From Taxawa tesnikishii (nom. ined.) (lineage: Eukaryota > Ascomycota > Dothideomycetes > Dothideales), in contig JAPDRO010000009.1 in NCBI GenBank assembly GCA_030247885.1, forward strand, positions 1,168,082-1,232,081: a DNA stretch of 64,000 nucleotides, written 5' to 3'. Below are positions 22,460 to 35,067 of this stretch, in pieces. Numbering within the stretch: position 1 is the first letter of the stretch; every line of letters starts with the position of its first letter. The position numbers and the translations under genes are program-made. Under the pieces are notes generated by a model, which did not search any database, was not told the DNA's origin, and worked only from the letters and a program-made list of their open reading frames with translations.

Positions 22460-24082
22460 ATGGCTCCTATCGCAGTTGATCACGAGATGATGTCGGAGCC
22501 TAGGTCCAGTGCTCAAAGTTTCCATCAACCTGTCAGTATTGGACCGTCAAAGTTCTATAGGCCTCAGGTCTTTCGGTCAGTCTTGCGGAATCCACTCGCG
22601 GCTCACAACCTCAAAGTGTTTTGTGAGCGCAGCAGGTGTGAAGAAAACCTCGAGTTTCTGGAAAAGGCGAGATATGCCGTAAAGATACCTTGGTCGCAGT
22701 ATTAACGATATCTACAGATCGAAGAATACATCAAACAGATTGATGACCTGTCACGATCTTTGTCGCAGCTCCAAGATCTATACATTAAAAATGGATCAAG
22801 ATCGCAGGTCAACCTCCCTTCCACTGTAGCACGACGAACCACATCAAAGATCGAGAGTCTCGTTGATGAGACACTGCCAGGGATGAGGGGTGTCTTCAGG
22901 GAAGCAAAAGACCATATCGAGAACTTAGTGATTGAGGACGTCTATCCTCGATTCGTCCAATACCAAATTACCAACAGCACCATGGTCGCATTGTCGAATG
23001 AGGTGAACAAGTTCGCGGGATTGGGAGACTGCTTTTGCCTGACGGACCCCAGCGTCGCAGACAATCCCATCATGTTTGCTTCGGACGGATTCGTAAGCGT
23101 CACAGGATACAGTCGTAAGGATATCGTACAACGGAATTGCCGCTTTCTACAGGGCACGAAGACAGATCGGTCTTCTGTTCAACGCCTAAAAACATCAATC
23201 GACAACAACCAGGATTCCGTGGAGCTGGTTCTTAACTATAGGAAAGACGGCACGCCTTTCTGGAACTTGCTGTATGTAGCGCCACTTCTTGATGAAACAG
23301 GCGAGGTCAAGCTCTTCCTCGGCGGCCAAATCGATTGCTCTTCCACCATAGACAACGACGACGAAGCACTGAAAGTCCTGGGTTGCACCGAAATGAAGAC
23401 ATACGATCAACGTGTCTCTGAACACAATGGGCTCGCGGTACGACCTGGACAAGAACGCGAGAATAGCCTCAAGCCACACAGACATCTATGGAAGCCGTCT
23501 CCTCTACCTCGGAAGAGCGATGCCAATTTGCACGACTTGGTACATCATCCCAGCTTAGAGAGAGAACTCCTCGGTGATTTCCACAACGTGGCTTTCGATG
23601 CACAAGTTGAGCGCTTTCGCACTGCTTACTCGAAGGTACATCGCATGTGTGTTCACTTGTTGCAGCACCACGCTCACAGTGTACAGTACATTATCCTGAC
23701 ATACTCATCGCGGACAAGTGCCATGAGCATTGCACACTACTCGCCCGCTCTTTTCGATTACATGGGTGTGGACGACCAGAAACAAAGACTCTTCCACAGA
23801 GATGTCTTCGACCTGCTATCGCGCCTGCCCAGCTCATGGTCTCAGTCAGAATGGAGAACATACAAGCATTCTGTCAAGGAACATATCGCGAAAGGTAGAG
23901 CAGTCAGTCTGGACTTTGTGCTGTCACCGAAGCTTGAGGCGAACGGGCCCACCATTCGGTCTCGAGCGAGCCCGCCAACCGAAGTACGATACGTCAGTCA
24001 TTGGACTCCTTGCAAAGATGTGCAGGGCACGACTGCCTACGTGACGTTGATCATTGCTCCTTCGCACAGTTCTCGAAGGTGA
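22460..24082 (+). CDS. RGS-LOV blue-light photoreceptor protein
   Basis: Exon 1 22460-22678, intron 22679-22717 (GTAAAG...CTACAG), exon 2 22718-24082; about 527 residues. Residues ~35-170 look like an RGS domain: FRSVLRNPLAAHNLKVFC, then CEENLEFLEKARYAIEEY across the splice, and IENLVIEDVYPRFVQ at its end. Residues ~180-290 are a LOV-type PAS domain with FASDGFVSVTGYSRKDI, the flavin-binding QRNCRFLQG with its photo-active Cys, NYRKDGTPFWN and LFLGGQID. A second PAS-like stretch fills the C-terminus. RGS-LOV proteins couple flavin photochemistry to RGS-type control of G-protein signalling or membrane binding; several fungi have one. The first ATG of the exon is the start. Frame intact. Confidence 0.85.
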
Positions 24083-24853
24083 TAGTGACCTGGAAAGTAG
24101 TCACGACTGGTAAGTTCCGTCGCTAGTAGAGGTGAATCACCCTAATAACTCAAAGGAACCAACGAAGCTACTACAAACAAAGAGACGTATCTCTCCAACT
24201 GCCAGAGTTTCCAGCGAGGAGCTATAGGATCAAAAAGACGAAGAGTTTGTTGTCTCATCATATTGTATGGGGCCCTGAAGACAAGAAGGTCTGGCAAAAG
24301 AGCATGGTTCGGGATGGACTGTTGCACTTGCGCCACCCGCCTAGCGAGGCGTCTTTAACGCCGGACGCGAGCCAAGAGAGGAACGGCCTACTATATCCCA
24401 ATAAGATTCTGTCTTTGTATATGCCTTAGTCTGCTGACAACTGTAGAGCCCTTCGAGTGCTATACTATAGCACTCAACCAGTACCACCAACGTATATCCG
24501 GCACGTTCCGTATGTTCACAAACTCGGGCTCACCAACACGCATCTTGCCTGGATTCATCCCGTCGATGGGTCCTTTCGCGCTTTTGCTGGGTATGTTCAG
24601 GCTTGGCAATGCACGGGATATTTATACTTTATAAAGAAGTGAATAACAATTGAATACACTGGATATACTGAATATTCAGTTGTTATTCAGTGCTTCATAA
24701 CAATGAATACTCAGTCATTGCCAACCCTGGTATGGTTGGTACTACCGATCCCGAGGACACTATGCCTAATAGGTTACACGATGTTTACTGAGCAAGTGAC
24801 TGCTTCAGCGCCAACTCCAGTGGCGGATCTACTGAGGAAGAAGCCTTGCGTCT
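24083..24853. other. intergenic with a palindromic AT-rich segment
   Basis: No supported gene. At about 24639-24696 a GAAGTGAATAACAA arm is matched by a TTGTTATTCAGTGCTTC arm in inverted orientation around a TGAATATTCA centre, and related ATGAATACTCAGTCAT sequence follows. It may be a decayed small inverted-repeat element. Confidence 0.4.
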
Positions 24854-27363
24854 TCAACTTCCAAAGTGCACGTAAGGCGCCCAAGCGAGAGGCTGCTTCA
24901 GGGCCTGGGCTCTCGTCTCCACCGTCGCGTGATGGACGGCCAACGCGAAATTGTCCCAGCTACTGGTCTGCTTCTGCTGGAGCACCAAGTGTTGGTAGAA
25001 CGACTTGGCAAACTGAACGCAAATCTGATCTTCCGCCGGCCATAGGCATCCGATGGCGTGGGCGAAACCTGCCACTAGGAAACCGGTTGCCAAATGCAAG
25101 GCCTCATCTGCCAGCAGGGCTGCGCCCATCTGTGCTGTCGAGCAGGCAGATAGATACGCTAGTTTGCCTCGGTTCAGACGGGTATCAAAAACTTGTTGTA
25201 GTGTTAGTGGATCTGGCACTACGTGTGCCTTCGTCGTACCAGCGTCGATGCAGCGTTGCATTACAAGATGGCTTAGTGAGGGAAGGGTTCTGTCTGCTAC
25301 CCCGTGGCAAGCAAGGTGGACTATTTCGCATTTGCTCATCTCCAGAAGGACTGTTTTTGCACTGGGATGGACAATCAGGTCGACGTCAAAGTTGGCTTCT
25401 TCGGCAGCCGTGTGAAGAGCTTCGGCCTCAAGGCCAACGTATTGCAACGGAGCTGAACCGGGAGTCGTCGGCATCGTAACGGCGAGCACCTTGGATCTGT
25501 TATCTGGTGATGAGATGGCAACAGCGCGAGCTTTTTCCGAGAATAACCCAATGCCTTCACAGTTGGTATATACGAAGAGACGACGTGGCTGATGGTGTTC
25601 TCGGTCGTTGAAGACGTGTGTTCTCCTGCGGCATGAAAGGGCAGGGAACTGGCAAGCCCAAAGCCGATCCACCAGACCTGGCGCGCGCATTCAGCGGGAT
25701 GTGTAACATCTGGTATCTCATCAAGAATCGGCTTTATGCAGAGCCACTACAGTTCGGATAGCATTTCGCGGAACCGCTTGTTGTTCGCTCCACGTTGCGC
25801 GGGCGAAACGTCGCCTTTGGTGAGGTCTATTTCCAGCCAGCCACGACATCTCTGTGATGTCCACTCGGGCAAAGTAACGAGCTTCATGCTAGAGATTGAG
25901 ATTAGATTACAAACCCGTCACTGCGAATATCAGATATATTGACAACAATGATGTAGCCGTCCACGGCTTCCCTCATGATCTCATCCGAGGTCAGGCCAAG
26001 TTGAAACCGCTCAAGCCCTGGGAGTCGTCGAATTTTTTCCAAGCAGTGTTCAAGCTGTCTGCGGGCTTCCTTTCTGCTGCTTGAAGCGCTGTATCGCTCG
26101 TCGTTCATTTCAGTGTCGCTGATGGGTGCATTAATTCGAGCATGCAGAGCTTCATATTCTTCGAACAGACTGGCATGTTCCGATGACTTGAGGGTTGCAT
26201 ATTCACTCCGCGCGTCCAGCAATAGACCAAGAATCACTCCGCGAGCTTGCTTGAGTACTTCGATAGCCCCCTCAGTCTTGCCACTTACTGCGAGATTGAG
26301 AGAGCAAGCCTTGGACGCTCGACCTGAGAAGCGACCAATGGTACGCTGTTGATCAGCAAGTCTAACAGATCGGCTGCTCATGCTTGGCATCAACTTGATT
26401 GCATCTATTGCCAGGGCGGCAGCTTCTTTCCAGTTTCGGCACTCGATGAGCAGATCAACTGCCAGAGTTGCACAACTGATGCGCGGGAATGGTGGTGCAA
26501 AAACGCAATTCCAGCCTGACAGATAAGCGTCAACTGCACGTTCTCTGTGCTCTGTCTGTGGAGCCAGGTTGAGAATCAAGCCTAAATCCACGAAGGCAAT
26601 GCAAAGCTCTGGGTGATTCTTAGGCATGTGTTGGACGGCAGACTCCGCGCTAGCGAGCGCGTCGTCAAAGGCACTCTGGCTCTGTAGCTTCTGAAAACGG
26701 AAACGAAGCGTCAAGGCTAGATTGCTTAGAGCTTCCGCTTTTTTGCAGTGTATCTTGCTGAGTGTCGACGAGCGATTTGATAACTTTGATGGCATTATCT
26801 AGGTCTTCAAGAGCCGTTTCGCCCCTGAGTTCGCTACGCGAGCGCAATACGGTGCTTAGTGTCATACGCAACGCCTCTTGATCGCTGGCCGAAAGCGGCA
26901 TGCTTGTCAGCGCGGCTCGTATCATGTCAGAAGCGTTGTTGAGCTCTTCAGGTCTTCGAGAACGCAGGAAACGCGAATGGGGGCAGTTGGCAAGGGTGTT
27001 GACTAAAGCTGGCCGGTTTATATAGCCTGTAGGAGCCACCTCAAGTGCCTTTTCCGCATAGTGTATGGCGTCGTTCAGGTGGTCCATATCCTCGCTGAAT
27101 CGATACCACTCCCAAAGCCTGCCGGAGAGACTGTGTAGGCTTGGCGTCTCTGTCTCATAGAACTGCGCTAGTAGCTGTCGGCTGTTTCGAGCGAGCCATA
27201 CTGCTCTATCGGCATCCGTCGCCGGAGGTCCATAGCCAGCTCCAGACAATTTGGTGCGCTCCAACGAGTTTATGGCTGCTAACGTGGTTGGCACCTGATC
27301 AAGCAAGGAGCGTGCAGATGCGATGGCGGTGCAATTACATGCGGAATGGGATGTTGGCTTCAC
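24854..27363 (-). pseudogene. TPR-CHAT domain protein gene, frame broken at several places
   Basis: Read from 27363 down. An N-terminal helical repeat region (RLWEWYRFSEDMDHLNDAI, AEKALEVAP) and further TPR-like units (FDDALASAESAVQHMP) lead into a conserved GYIIVVNISD linker. The C-terminal CHAT domain follows, with VWWIGFGLASSLPFHAAG, catalytic His in IVHLACHG and catalytic Cys in YLSACSTA, and GFAHAIGCLW. CHAT proteases are caspase-like and act in programmed cell death and defence systems. The coding frame breaks at an A6 run (26739-26744, one base too many or two missing) and near 25911-25916. It then hits a TAG at 25747-25749, and shifts again at an A5 run (25532-25536). The mixed lesions, and the stop, favour a pseudogene, though sequencing error may account for part. 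Confidence 0.75.
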
Positions 27364-27646
27364 CCAGTTCTCTACTCAGAAAGGAGTTTCCTGGTGTTCC
27401 CGGACTTTGCATGGCCAAACAACATGCGCCCACTTCCAGAAAGCAGCTTAGCCACTTACATATGCACCATTGTATCCCCGCACGTTGGCCCAGTGCGTAT
27501 AAGTTACATGTACCTGCTCAACCCGGCGGACTTCTTGCCCTCTAACGTCGAGAAGCAATTTGATGTACTTAGCTCGCAGAGATCCAAACCCCACAACAAG
27601 CAACTCTTTTCCTCCGTAGCCTTTCCATGCTCGCCGCTTCCAGAAG
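27364..27646. promoter_or_regulatory. divergent intergenic region
   Basis: Separates the 5' end of the TPR-CHAT gene (minus) and the 5' end of the split gene (plus). The true 5' end of the CHAT gene is not established and may extend into this interval. Confidence 0.35.
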
Positions 27647-28032
27647 ATGGCTGGCGTCTCCGTCTTCTCCAACACGTTTCTACCAAAGCACGCTGTTGTC
27701 CTTGGTCGATTCGTTCTCGACATGGACGACCCGCGGCAAGATTTCCACGATCCAAACGACGTGGTGGTTCCGGAAAGCATGCGCAGTGTCACTGCTCTAG
27801 AAAAATACAACGGATATTACTCCGCTGAAGTCGATCGAACCCTGAAAGCAAAGCTCAGTGCTCTTGTGTCAGCTTCCCGAAGCAAGAGAAGCAAGTCGAC
27901 CGTCTTCGTGAAAACGAGCAAAGTCCGATCATACAAGCTCTGTAATTCGAATTCAAGGTACGAAGTAGCCGTCACATCCGAGGGTACACGTGTCTGAATC
28001 ATCAAGGCAGCCAAGTCCGGGGATGATGTGTA

Positions 28033-31000
28033 TTCTCGTAACGTAGTCCGCGGGGATGTGGGTCACGCGGGGTAGTGGGTCAACGAATCTCTACCCTTTC
28101 AACTCCATTAATTATCTGCGCATTGCAACTATAATACAATCAGAATTAGAGTCGCTAGGTAGGTCCTCAAATAGCTCGTCTTCCTCCTCCTTAGTTATTT
28201 CTTTCGCCTTACACTTACGTAGCTATCTACGAGTCTTTTTCTTTATTACCTCTACTTTTATTACCTTCGCTATCTCGAGTACTTCTTACGTACTAAATAT
28301 AAACTTCCCTTTAATATAACTCGCTTGCCCTTTATTCGGGCCTTTCGAGTATTAAGAAGCCTCTCTTATTCTTTTACTTACTTATATAAAGTAATAAGCT
28401 TACTATACGTTAATTAGCGCGAGTTATTTACTTTATATATTACTTCGCTAGAAATAAAACGTCTTAAATAGCCTTTATTATAAAATTAAGTAGCGCGTTT
28501 ACTTTACGTAGTTTAGTACTATTTAGTAGTAAACTATAAAGTAGTAATAAGTCTAAATTAAGTTACTAGAGTAATATATATAATAATAAAGCGATTAAAG
28601 TTATCTTAAAAGGTAACTTTTTAAGTATAAATATCGGGCTTAGTAATACTAAACTAGTACCGCGCTATCTAGTAAGAATATTACGAGTAGTAAGCGCTCT
28701 ATTCCTTACGTAAATATATATCTTAGTTTATTTTACGTGTAATATATAGTTAAAATTAACTCGTAAAGTAGCGTTAGTTTCTAAAGTTAATATATACTTA
28801 AGTAGCGTAAATACGCTAACGTTAAGTAATTAAAGAATATACGAATAATAAGGTAGTAAGATTATTAAGTTAATTTTATTTTATATATAAAAGGTAATTA
28901 CCTTACTAGTAATATAGTTATTATAGCTATCTGTAATTAGTAATCTCTAAGTTATAAAGTCCTTTAATTATATTAAAGGCTCGAATATAGTAGTTAGTTA
29001 CTCGTAACTATAACTATCGAATATTTAGCTACTATTACTAGTTAAGAACTTTTAGTTTAAAGGTATATATATAAGTATTTATATAGTATTTATATATTTC
29101 GCCTTATAAATTAATAAGAGTAAAATAGCTAGGCTAATAGCGCTTATATACTCGATTATAATTATCTATTCTTACTTACTAATAATTTACTTTTAACTAT
29201 TATTCTTACGTATATTAACTAATACTCTTAATAACTAACTCGCTTTAATTATAAAGTTAGACTTATTTATATTATAAACGTACTCTAGCGTATATTAGTT
29301 TTATATTTATATTTCTATTACTATATTAAACTACTTCTTTACGTTCTTATAGCTCGTTACTTTAAACTATATACTATTAATTTAATACGTTTAAATACTT
29401 ATAATCTTAGGATAATAAGCCTTAAAGTAATTAAGCTAATATTCGCTAATTAGTTAAAGAGTTAAAGTAAAAGCCTTAGAGTTAGACGCGTTCGCGTCGT
29501 ATTTCCTTAACTATTTATAAAGTTAACGTAAGTAAAGTAAAGAATTTAGTACGCGTAAGACGTATAATTTATTATACTAATGTCTTTTCTTTTAATATAA
29601 AAAGGAGCTACTTATCTTAGTACGCTATAGCGCGTAAAGTTTATCTAGATATATAATACTATAGCGTTATATTTAGGACCTTAAATACGAGGGTAACCTT
29701 ATAAACTAATAAGTATTTATTATTTTTAATAGTAAAAATAACCTTCTAAATATCCTCTTTCGTATAAGCCTATTTACTAAGTATAAAAGTACTTATAGTA
29801 GTTAGTAGTAATAGTAGAAGATTAAAGGTTTACGTTATAGTAACTTACTACTTTACGTAACTTATATCCTCGTAAACTACGTTATTTAAAATTGGTAGGG
29901 AATTCCGGGAATTTTATTAACTTACCTTATTAAAGTTACTTAAACTATCTTAACTTACTATTATCTTATAATATATACCCTTATAACTATAGTATAACTT
30001 CTAGAAATAGTATATAGATAGTATAATTAATATTAGAAAGTAAGTTAAGCTAGTTTTTAAGACTATTTAAACCTCTATTACGTCGTAGTTATTTTACTTA
30101 TATATTTACTATACTTCTTTTAAAAGTCGATAAATCTTACTTATACGCGTATTTTAGTAATAGTAACTACGTATATAACTTTATTAGTATATTTTTAAAT
30201 TCTTCTTTAAGTATACTATATTAAAAATAGCGTAATTATTATAACTTTAGTAAGGTAAAGTTACTAAAGAAAGTAAAAGGATATACTAGTAAACTAAAAA
30301 AGTTATCTATAGAAATTAAGGAAGAAATAGTATAATACTTACTATAATATATAAACGTTTAGTAAGAAGAACTTTATAAATATACGTTAGTAACTTATAA
30401 AGTTATTATTTTATAGCTTACTATATCTCGTATAATAAAGAAATAAAAGGTAATAAGGAAGGTATTATAAAGGTAAGTTACTTAGCGTAATTAAGAAGAT
30501 AAAGATAACTTCTATTATAAGTTATAAATATTTAAGCCTTATAAGCTAGTATATATCGACGAGTTAAATACTAGTAAAAAGACCTTATAAAGATAGTTTA
30601 GATACTTACTTATAAGTATACTAATAGTAAATATTTAACTAAAGAAGGCTAATACGCGTATAATAATTTTACTTACTTTTAACTTATAATAAAAGTAACG
30701 TTACGTAAGTATCTACTCTTATATACCTTAAGTAGAGTTATATATATTAATACCTACGATAAATATTACTAGCTATATACTAGGTATTATACTAGTTTAT
30801 AAGGGTAATATAACCTTTAAGATATTCGAGTTATAGTTAGAAACTTACGTATTACTATATACGTTACTATATAGTAAAGGGCCTTAATTAGTACTAATAT
30901 TCGATAACTATAGTACTTATAAATAAAAGGTTAATAAATAAGCTATTAAATAAGTTATTAAACGAAGTATAAAACGAGCTAATACTTACTTATTTAAGTT

Positions 31001-33596
31001 ATATAAGCCTTCTATACTATAGAAAGTACTAATATAGTTTCTACTAGCGTATTTACTAAATTATAATTCTATTAAGCTTACCTTTTACTTACTAAAGTAG
31101 TATATAAAGCATATACGTAATCTTTATTTATATTATAATAAGGAGTAATATATAGAGAAGTTTAAGAGCTTTTTAAATAAGGTAATTAATAACTTTAATA
31201 AAGGTATTAACTTTAGAGAGTTATTTAAGAGATATTACGTAAATTTTACTAAAGAAACTACTATATAACTAATCCTCGTCTTTATTATCGTTTTTATCTT
31301 TATTCTCGTCCTTATTATTAATATTAAAAGATACCTTAATAAAGTTTTCCTTACGCTTATTACGCCGAGATAGTAATGTTTATAAGTCTTTAATATCTTT
31401 ACTACTACTACTTTAAATACTTGTTATCTCGAGGATAAAGTTGCTAATTTTACGCTTAATAAGCTTTTAAATACTAGTCTTCTTTATAACCTTACTTAAT
31501 ATACTCTTCGGTTCTCTTTTTAATATAAATACTAACTAGTAGTTATCTTTAAGAACTTAGAAAGTACTATATAACTCGGTCTTATAGTAATAGTTAATAT
31601 AGTATAAGTACTCGAAAAATAGCCTTAGTTACTTAGAGTTATTTATCTTAGCGTATATTAAATTACTACATATAATTAGTAAGAGTAAGTATAGTTTATT
31701 ATATTACTATTATTACTATTTTTTACCTTCTTTATTACTATTATAACTAAGTATATTAATAATAACTTAACTACTTTTCTTACTAATAATATTTGCTACT
31801 TTTTAACGGCTAAATTAAGGGCTATTAATATTACTATATAAACCTTAATATTTAGTTATTAAGTAGTTAAATACTACTAGAAGTAGTACCTTAATTATAT
31901 TAGTTTTAGCCTTAATATTAGCCTTTTAAAAGCCTAGCTTACGTACCTTAATAGCTATATACTTTTAATTAATAAAATAGTAACTTATCTTACTTTACTA
32001 GTTAAAGTAAAAGTAGAACCTATTTATATAAGTCTAGTACTTAGTAATTAGCTTTTAAATACTCTTCTAAGTACGTAACTTAGTATAGTTACGCTCGGAG
32101 GTAGTTTTCTAGTTATTTCTTTTTATAAATATAGTTTATTTATTAGTATATATCTTTTTAACTTATTTTATTACTTTTTTACTAGTAATTAATAACCCTT
32201 TATAAATAGGCTATATTTACTTAATAGAAACTAGTAGAAGGCGTAGTTTATTTAAATATTAAGACTAGTACTTAGTTACCTTAACTATTTAGTTCCTCTT
32301 TATATTACTAGTATTAAACTTAATAAAGTCCTTTACTTAGTATTATAAGTCTAGTAGTAAATTTACTTTATTTCTAGTATTTTAAACGCTATAGTTATTT
32401 ATAGTAGTAACTACTATAATATATATCCTTTAATACTTCTACTAGTCCTCGTAGTTATATAGCTACTTAGTAGCTTCCTTTACGTTTTATTAAAGTTAAA
32501 AGTAGCTAGCGCCTTACTAATTATCGCTAATAATAAACCTCTTTATAACTAGTAATTTACTATTAAATAAAGCCTTTATAATAAGCTTAAAGTAGTAATG
32601 CGATAGTATAAGCTTACGCTAAGGAGGAAGAGATAATATAATAGTAATTAAAGGAAGTTCTTAAGGTAATTTAAAGCGTAATTTTCTCGTAACTAGTAAG
32701 GAACTAATAGTAGTAGTAATAGTAGTAATAATAGTAACTCTTCGTAAGGTTTTACTACTATTACTATACTTCTTAGCGCTTAGTTATATCTTTTAAGATA
32801 GTAAAAAGAATTGTTTTTAACTTTTAGTATTAGTTTTTAAAGTCTAAGAAGTATTTTAAGTTTTCTTTTAATATAAGATAAGTATAATATAGCTATTTTT
32901 AGTTAGTAAAAGCTTAAAATATATCGCTAAAAAGCTTACTAATATTTTTATAGTAAGTAAAGGCTATTTTATAAGGCTATTTACTTCCCTCTTAAAATTT
33001 AACTCTTTATACTTTTTACCTTTACTTTTATATAATAATTACCTTAGGCTATTATTTATACTAATAATACTTCTTCTTCTTTCTTTTACTATACTTATAT
33101 TACTCTTTATAGCTTCTTTACCTTTAAAACGTATATAACGCGTTATATTCGACTTAGAGACTAAATTAAAGGCTAGTAAAGATACTTTTAAAGTCCTTAA
33201 ATACTTTAAAAGAAGTAAAGATAATTAATTTAACTATAGTAATTACTTTAAAGGCTACTAAGAGTATATACTACTAGTAAAAAGAGAGTTACTATAAATT
33301 ATACTCTAAATAACTAGTAAAGGTAGTAATAAAGATAGTATATAATATTAAAGGTTACTAAGAGCTCGCTAGTTATAATAGCGCTTATAGTACTTAAAAG
33401 AAAGTTTTAAAAGGCTATATCTATTATAGATATATAAGTCTCTATTACTATACCTTTTTAGAGGCTAACTATAGCTATATAGGTAACGTGCACTACTATA
33501 TCGACGAATTACTACCTAATAGGCGCGTTTCGGGCAACTTTAGTGGGGCTAGCTAACAAAATTCCCGAAAATCCCCACCGATTTTGAATACGAGAA
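28033..33596. mobile_element. RIP-degraded Tc1/mariner-type transposon with TA target duplication
   Basis: The 5564-bp insert is flanked by TA on both sides (28031-28032 and 33597-33598). Its ends start TTCTCGTA and, in inverse orientation, TTCTCGTA again, followed by weaker inverted similarity (a GGGGAT block about 20 bases in). The interior is almost free of CA and TG dinucleotides and full of TA, the mark of repeat-induced point mutation, while CG remains. The ends (28033-28090 and 33485-33596) are less mutated. A transposase relic lies at 30240-31268. 5.6 kb is long for a Tc1 element, so further nested insertions inside are likely. Confidence 0.8.
30240..31268 (+). pseudogene. RIP-mutated Tc1/mariner-type transposase
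   Basis: One frame (codons starting at multiples of three) keeps three spaced catalytic-type motifs in spite of many TAG/TAA codons: VYIDEL at about 30552-30566, LIFDNYSTY at 30894-30920, and AYLLNYNSIKL at 31047-31079. The last is what G-to-A and C-to-T changes would make of the family's YSPDYNPIEL. The frame ends at TAA 31266-31268. The order and spacing of Asp, Asp and the altered Glu fit the DDE/D transposases of the Tc1/mariner superfamily, which duplicate TA on insertion, in agreement with the element ends. The start is approximate. Confidence 0.65.
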
Positions 33597-34037
33597 TACC
33601 TAGTTACGGGGTTCAATACTTTGATCGGTGCCCACGTCGTGGAGAGCGCGGCAGCTGCGAAAGAGTGGACTGCGCATGCCGAGATCCCTGTGGACGAGAT
33701 TCTTCTTGCTGCTAGTGTTCCTTTGCCCTTGAAAGAAACAGCCAACGTTGGGATAGACGCTCGGAGCTCCGACTCAACCAACGTGCAAGAGCGATATATC
33801 GCCCCCGACGCCCAAATATTCTTGGTGCAATACCGTAAGGTCCGATATGAGTGGCTTCGTAAGGGAGATATTGAGCACAGCTCTCTTGAAAGGAAATCCC
33901 TGTGGAGAACGTTCGGTATTCTCCGCTCAGGAGATGGGCCTGATGAGCATTTTCTTGCGGTTGACCTCGAAGACAGTCTTGGCCTCCAGCAATCGGAGAA
34001 GCTGTTCCATATAGAGGATGGAGATTACATTATGTAG

Positions 34038-35067
34038 AGGATCGCGAGTCTACACAAGAGGGCTGGTTTTATTCGAGTTATGGGGTCGCTATTGTGAGCT
34101 CATAGCTCTATAACTCAAAAGAAAAAACGGAATTCTTTGTATTTGACGCAAGTATTCAAGTCAGAGGCTTTGAAGGGTGTACTCCGCTTCTCTTGCACTC
34201 TTCCAAACGCGCGGCGCTACTAGGCGAGTGGACGCGTTCATATCACCGCCGTAGTCGAGAATTCCGATACGGCCTCGCTACCCAACACCTTGAGCGTAGT
34301 GGATTACTATTTCGTTGCATTTCTAACGCCTAATCAAGTCACTAGTAAAAGTTAACTGGTAGGGATCATTTGCGTTAGCCCATAAAGCTCTGTCATGTTA
34401 AGTCGAACGATATATTAGATACACGACCGTATTTAAGGTTGCCTCCTCTAGACGGTGGACCTATTTCTTAGATACGAGTATATAGCTTGTCTCGCCGAAC
34501 AGGTGATCTTGACTAGTAGTTGCAGTACTCATTATGCCTTTAGTATAGTAGTCTATATAGTACCCTGTTTTCGTTCTTCTCTCTTAACAGATCTATCATA
34601 TGCAGACTTCTATCTATGAGAGAGAGTAGCATGGATGATCTGGCACTATACCGCTACTACTCCCTTCAAGTTTGACGAACCGATGAGGATCCTTCCGTGG
34701 TAGCTAGTGGGACTCATTGTCAGCTAAGTAAGAGGGTGATAGATTGTTGGTGCCATACCGCGAACGACGCCAGTATTGGGATCAGCGGCGACAAGTAAGG
34801 CATGTACAGGCGTAGTAAAGCGAACCGTTGTTTGTCCCGTAGCTCTGCGTACTCGATCGAGAGGCTACCTCCAACAATCGTCGCTAGACATCAACCACTA
34901 GAGCAAAACTGACTGATGATGTTGCTAGCCCTGCCTAGCAGTAGACGAAGCTCAAGCACAAAAGCAGTTTTTAGAGTAAAGATGGCGTTACGGTCACGAA
35001 ATATCAAACTCAATCCGACGCCGATCTTTATTTCACGAGATCATGACCATATCTGCTCTATTCTCAT
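34038..35067. other. intergenic between the split gene and the aspartic protease
   Basis: About 1 kb without a supported gene. Base composition is normal, with no RIP signature. It holds two convergent 3' ends. Confidence 0.45.

Larger units (their letters stand above)
27647..34037 (+). pseudogene. unrecognised fungal gene split by a 5.6-kb transposon
   Basis: The 5' part (27647-28030) starts MAGVSVFSNTFLPKHAVVLGR and LDMDDPRQDFHDP; the 3' part (33599-34037) holds GAHVVESAAAAKEW, AHAEIPVDEIL, ERYIAPDAQIFLVQYRKVRYEW and ends at TAG 34035-34037. If the insert 28033-33596 and one copy of the TA duplication are ignored, codons join exactly across the site as GDDVYLVTGF. This gives one continuous frame, with no lost or gained bases. 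A TGA at 27995-27997, just before the junction, lies in the same frame; it is either a later mutation or removed with a small intron (GTACGA donor at 27959, GCAG acceptor near 28010). I believe I have seen this QYRKVR-type protein near fungal immunity-type genes, but I can name no domain. Confidence 0.7.

Noticed and set aside
25747-25749. Intron removing the TAG in the TPR-CHAT gene
   Set aside because: No GT-AG pair around it gives the conserved continuation; the sequence on both sides is conserved without a gap.
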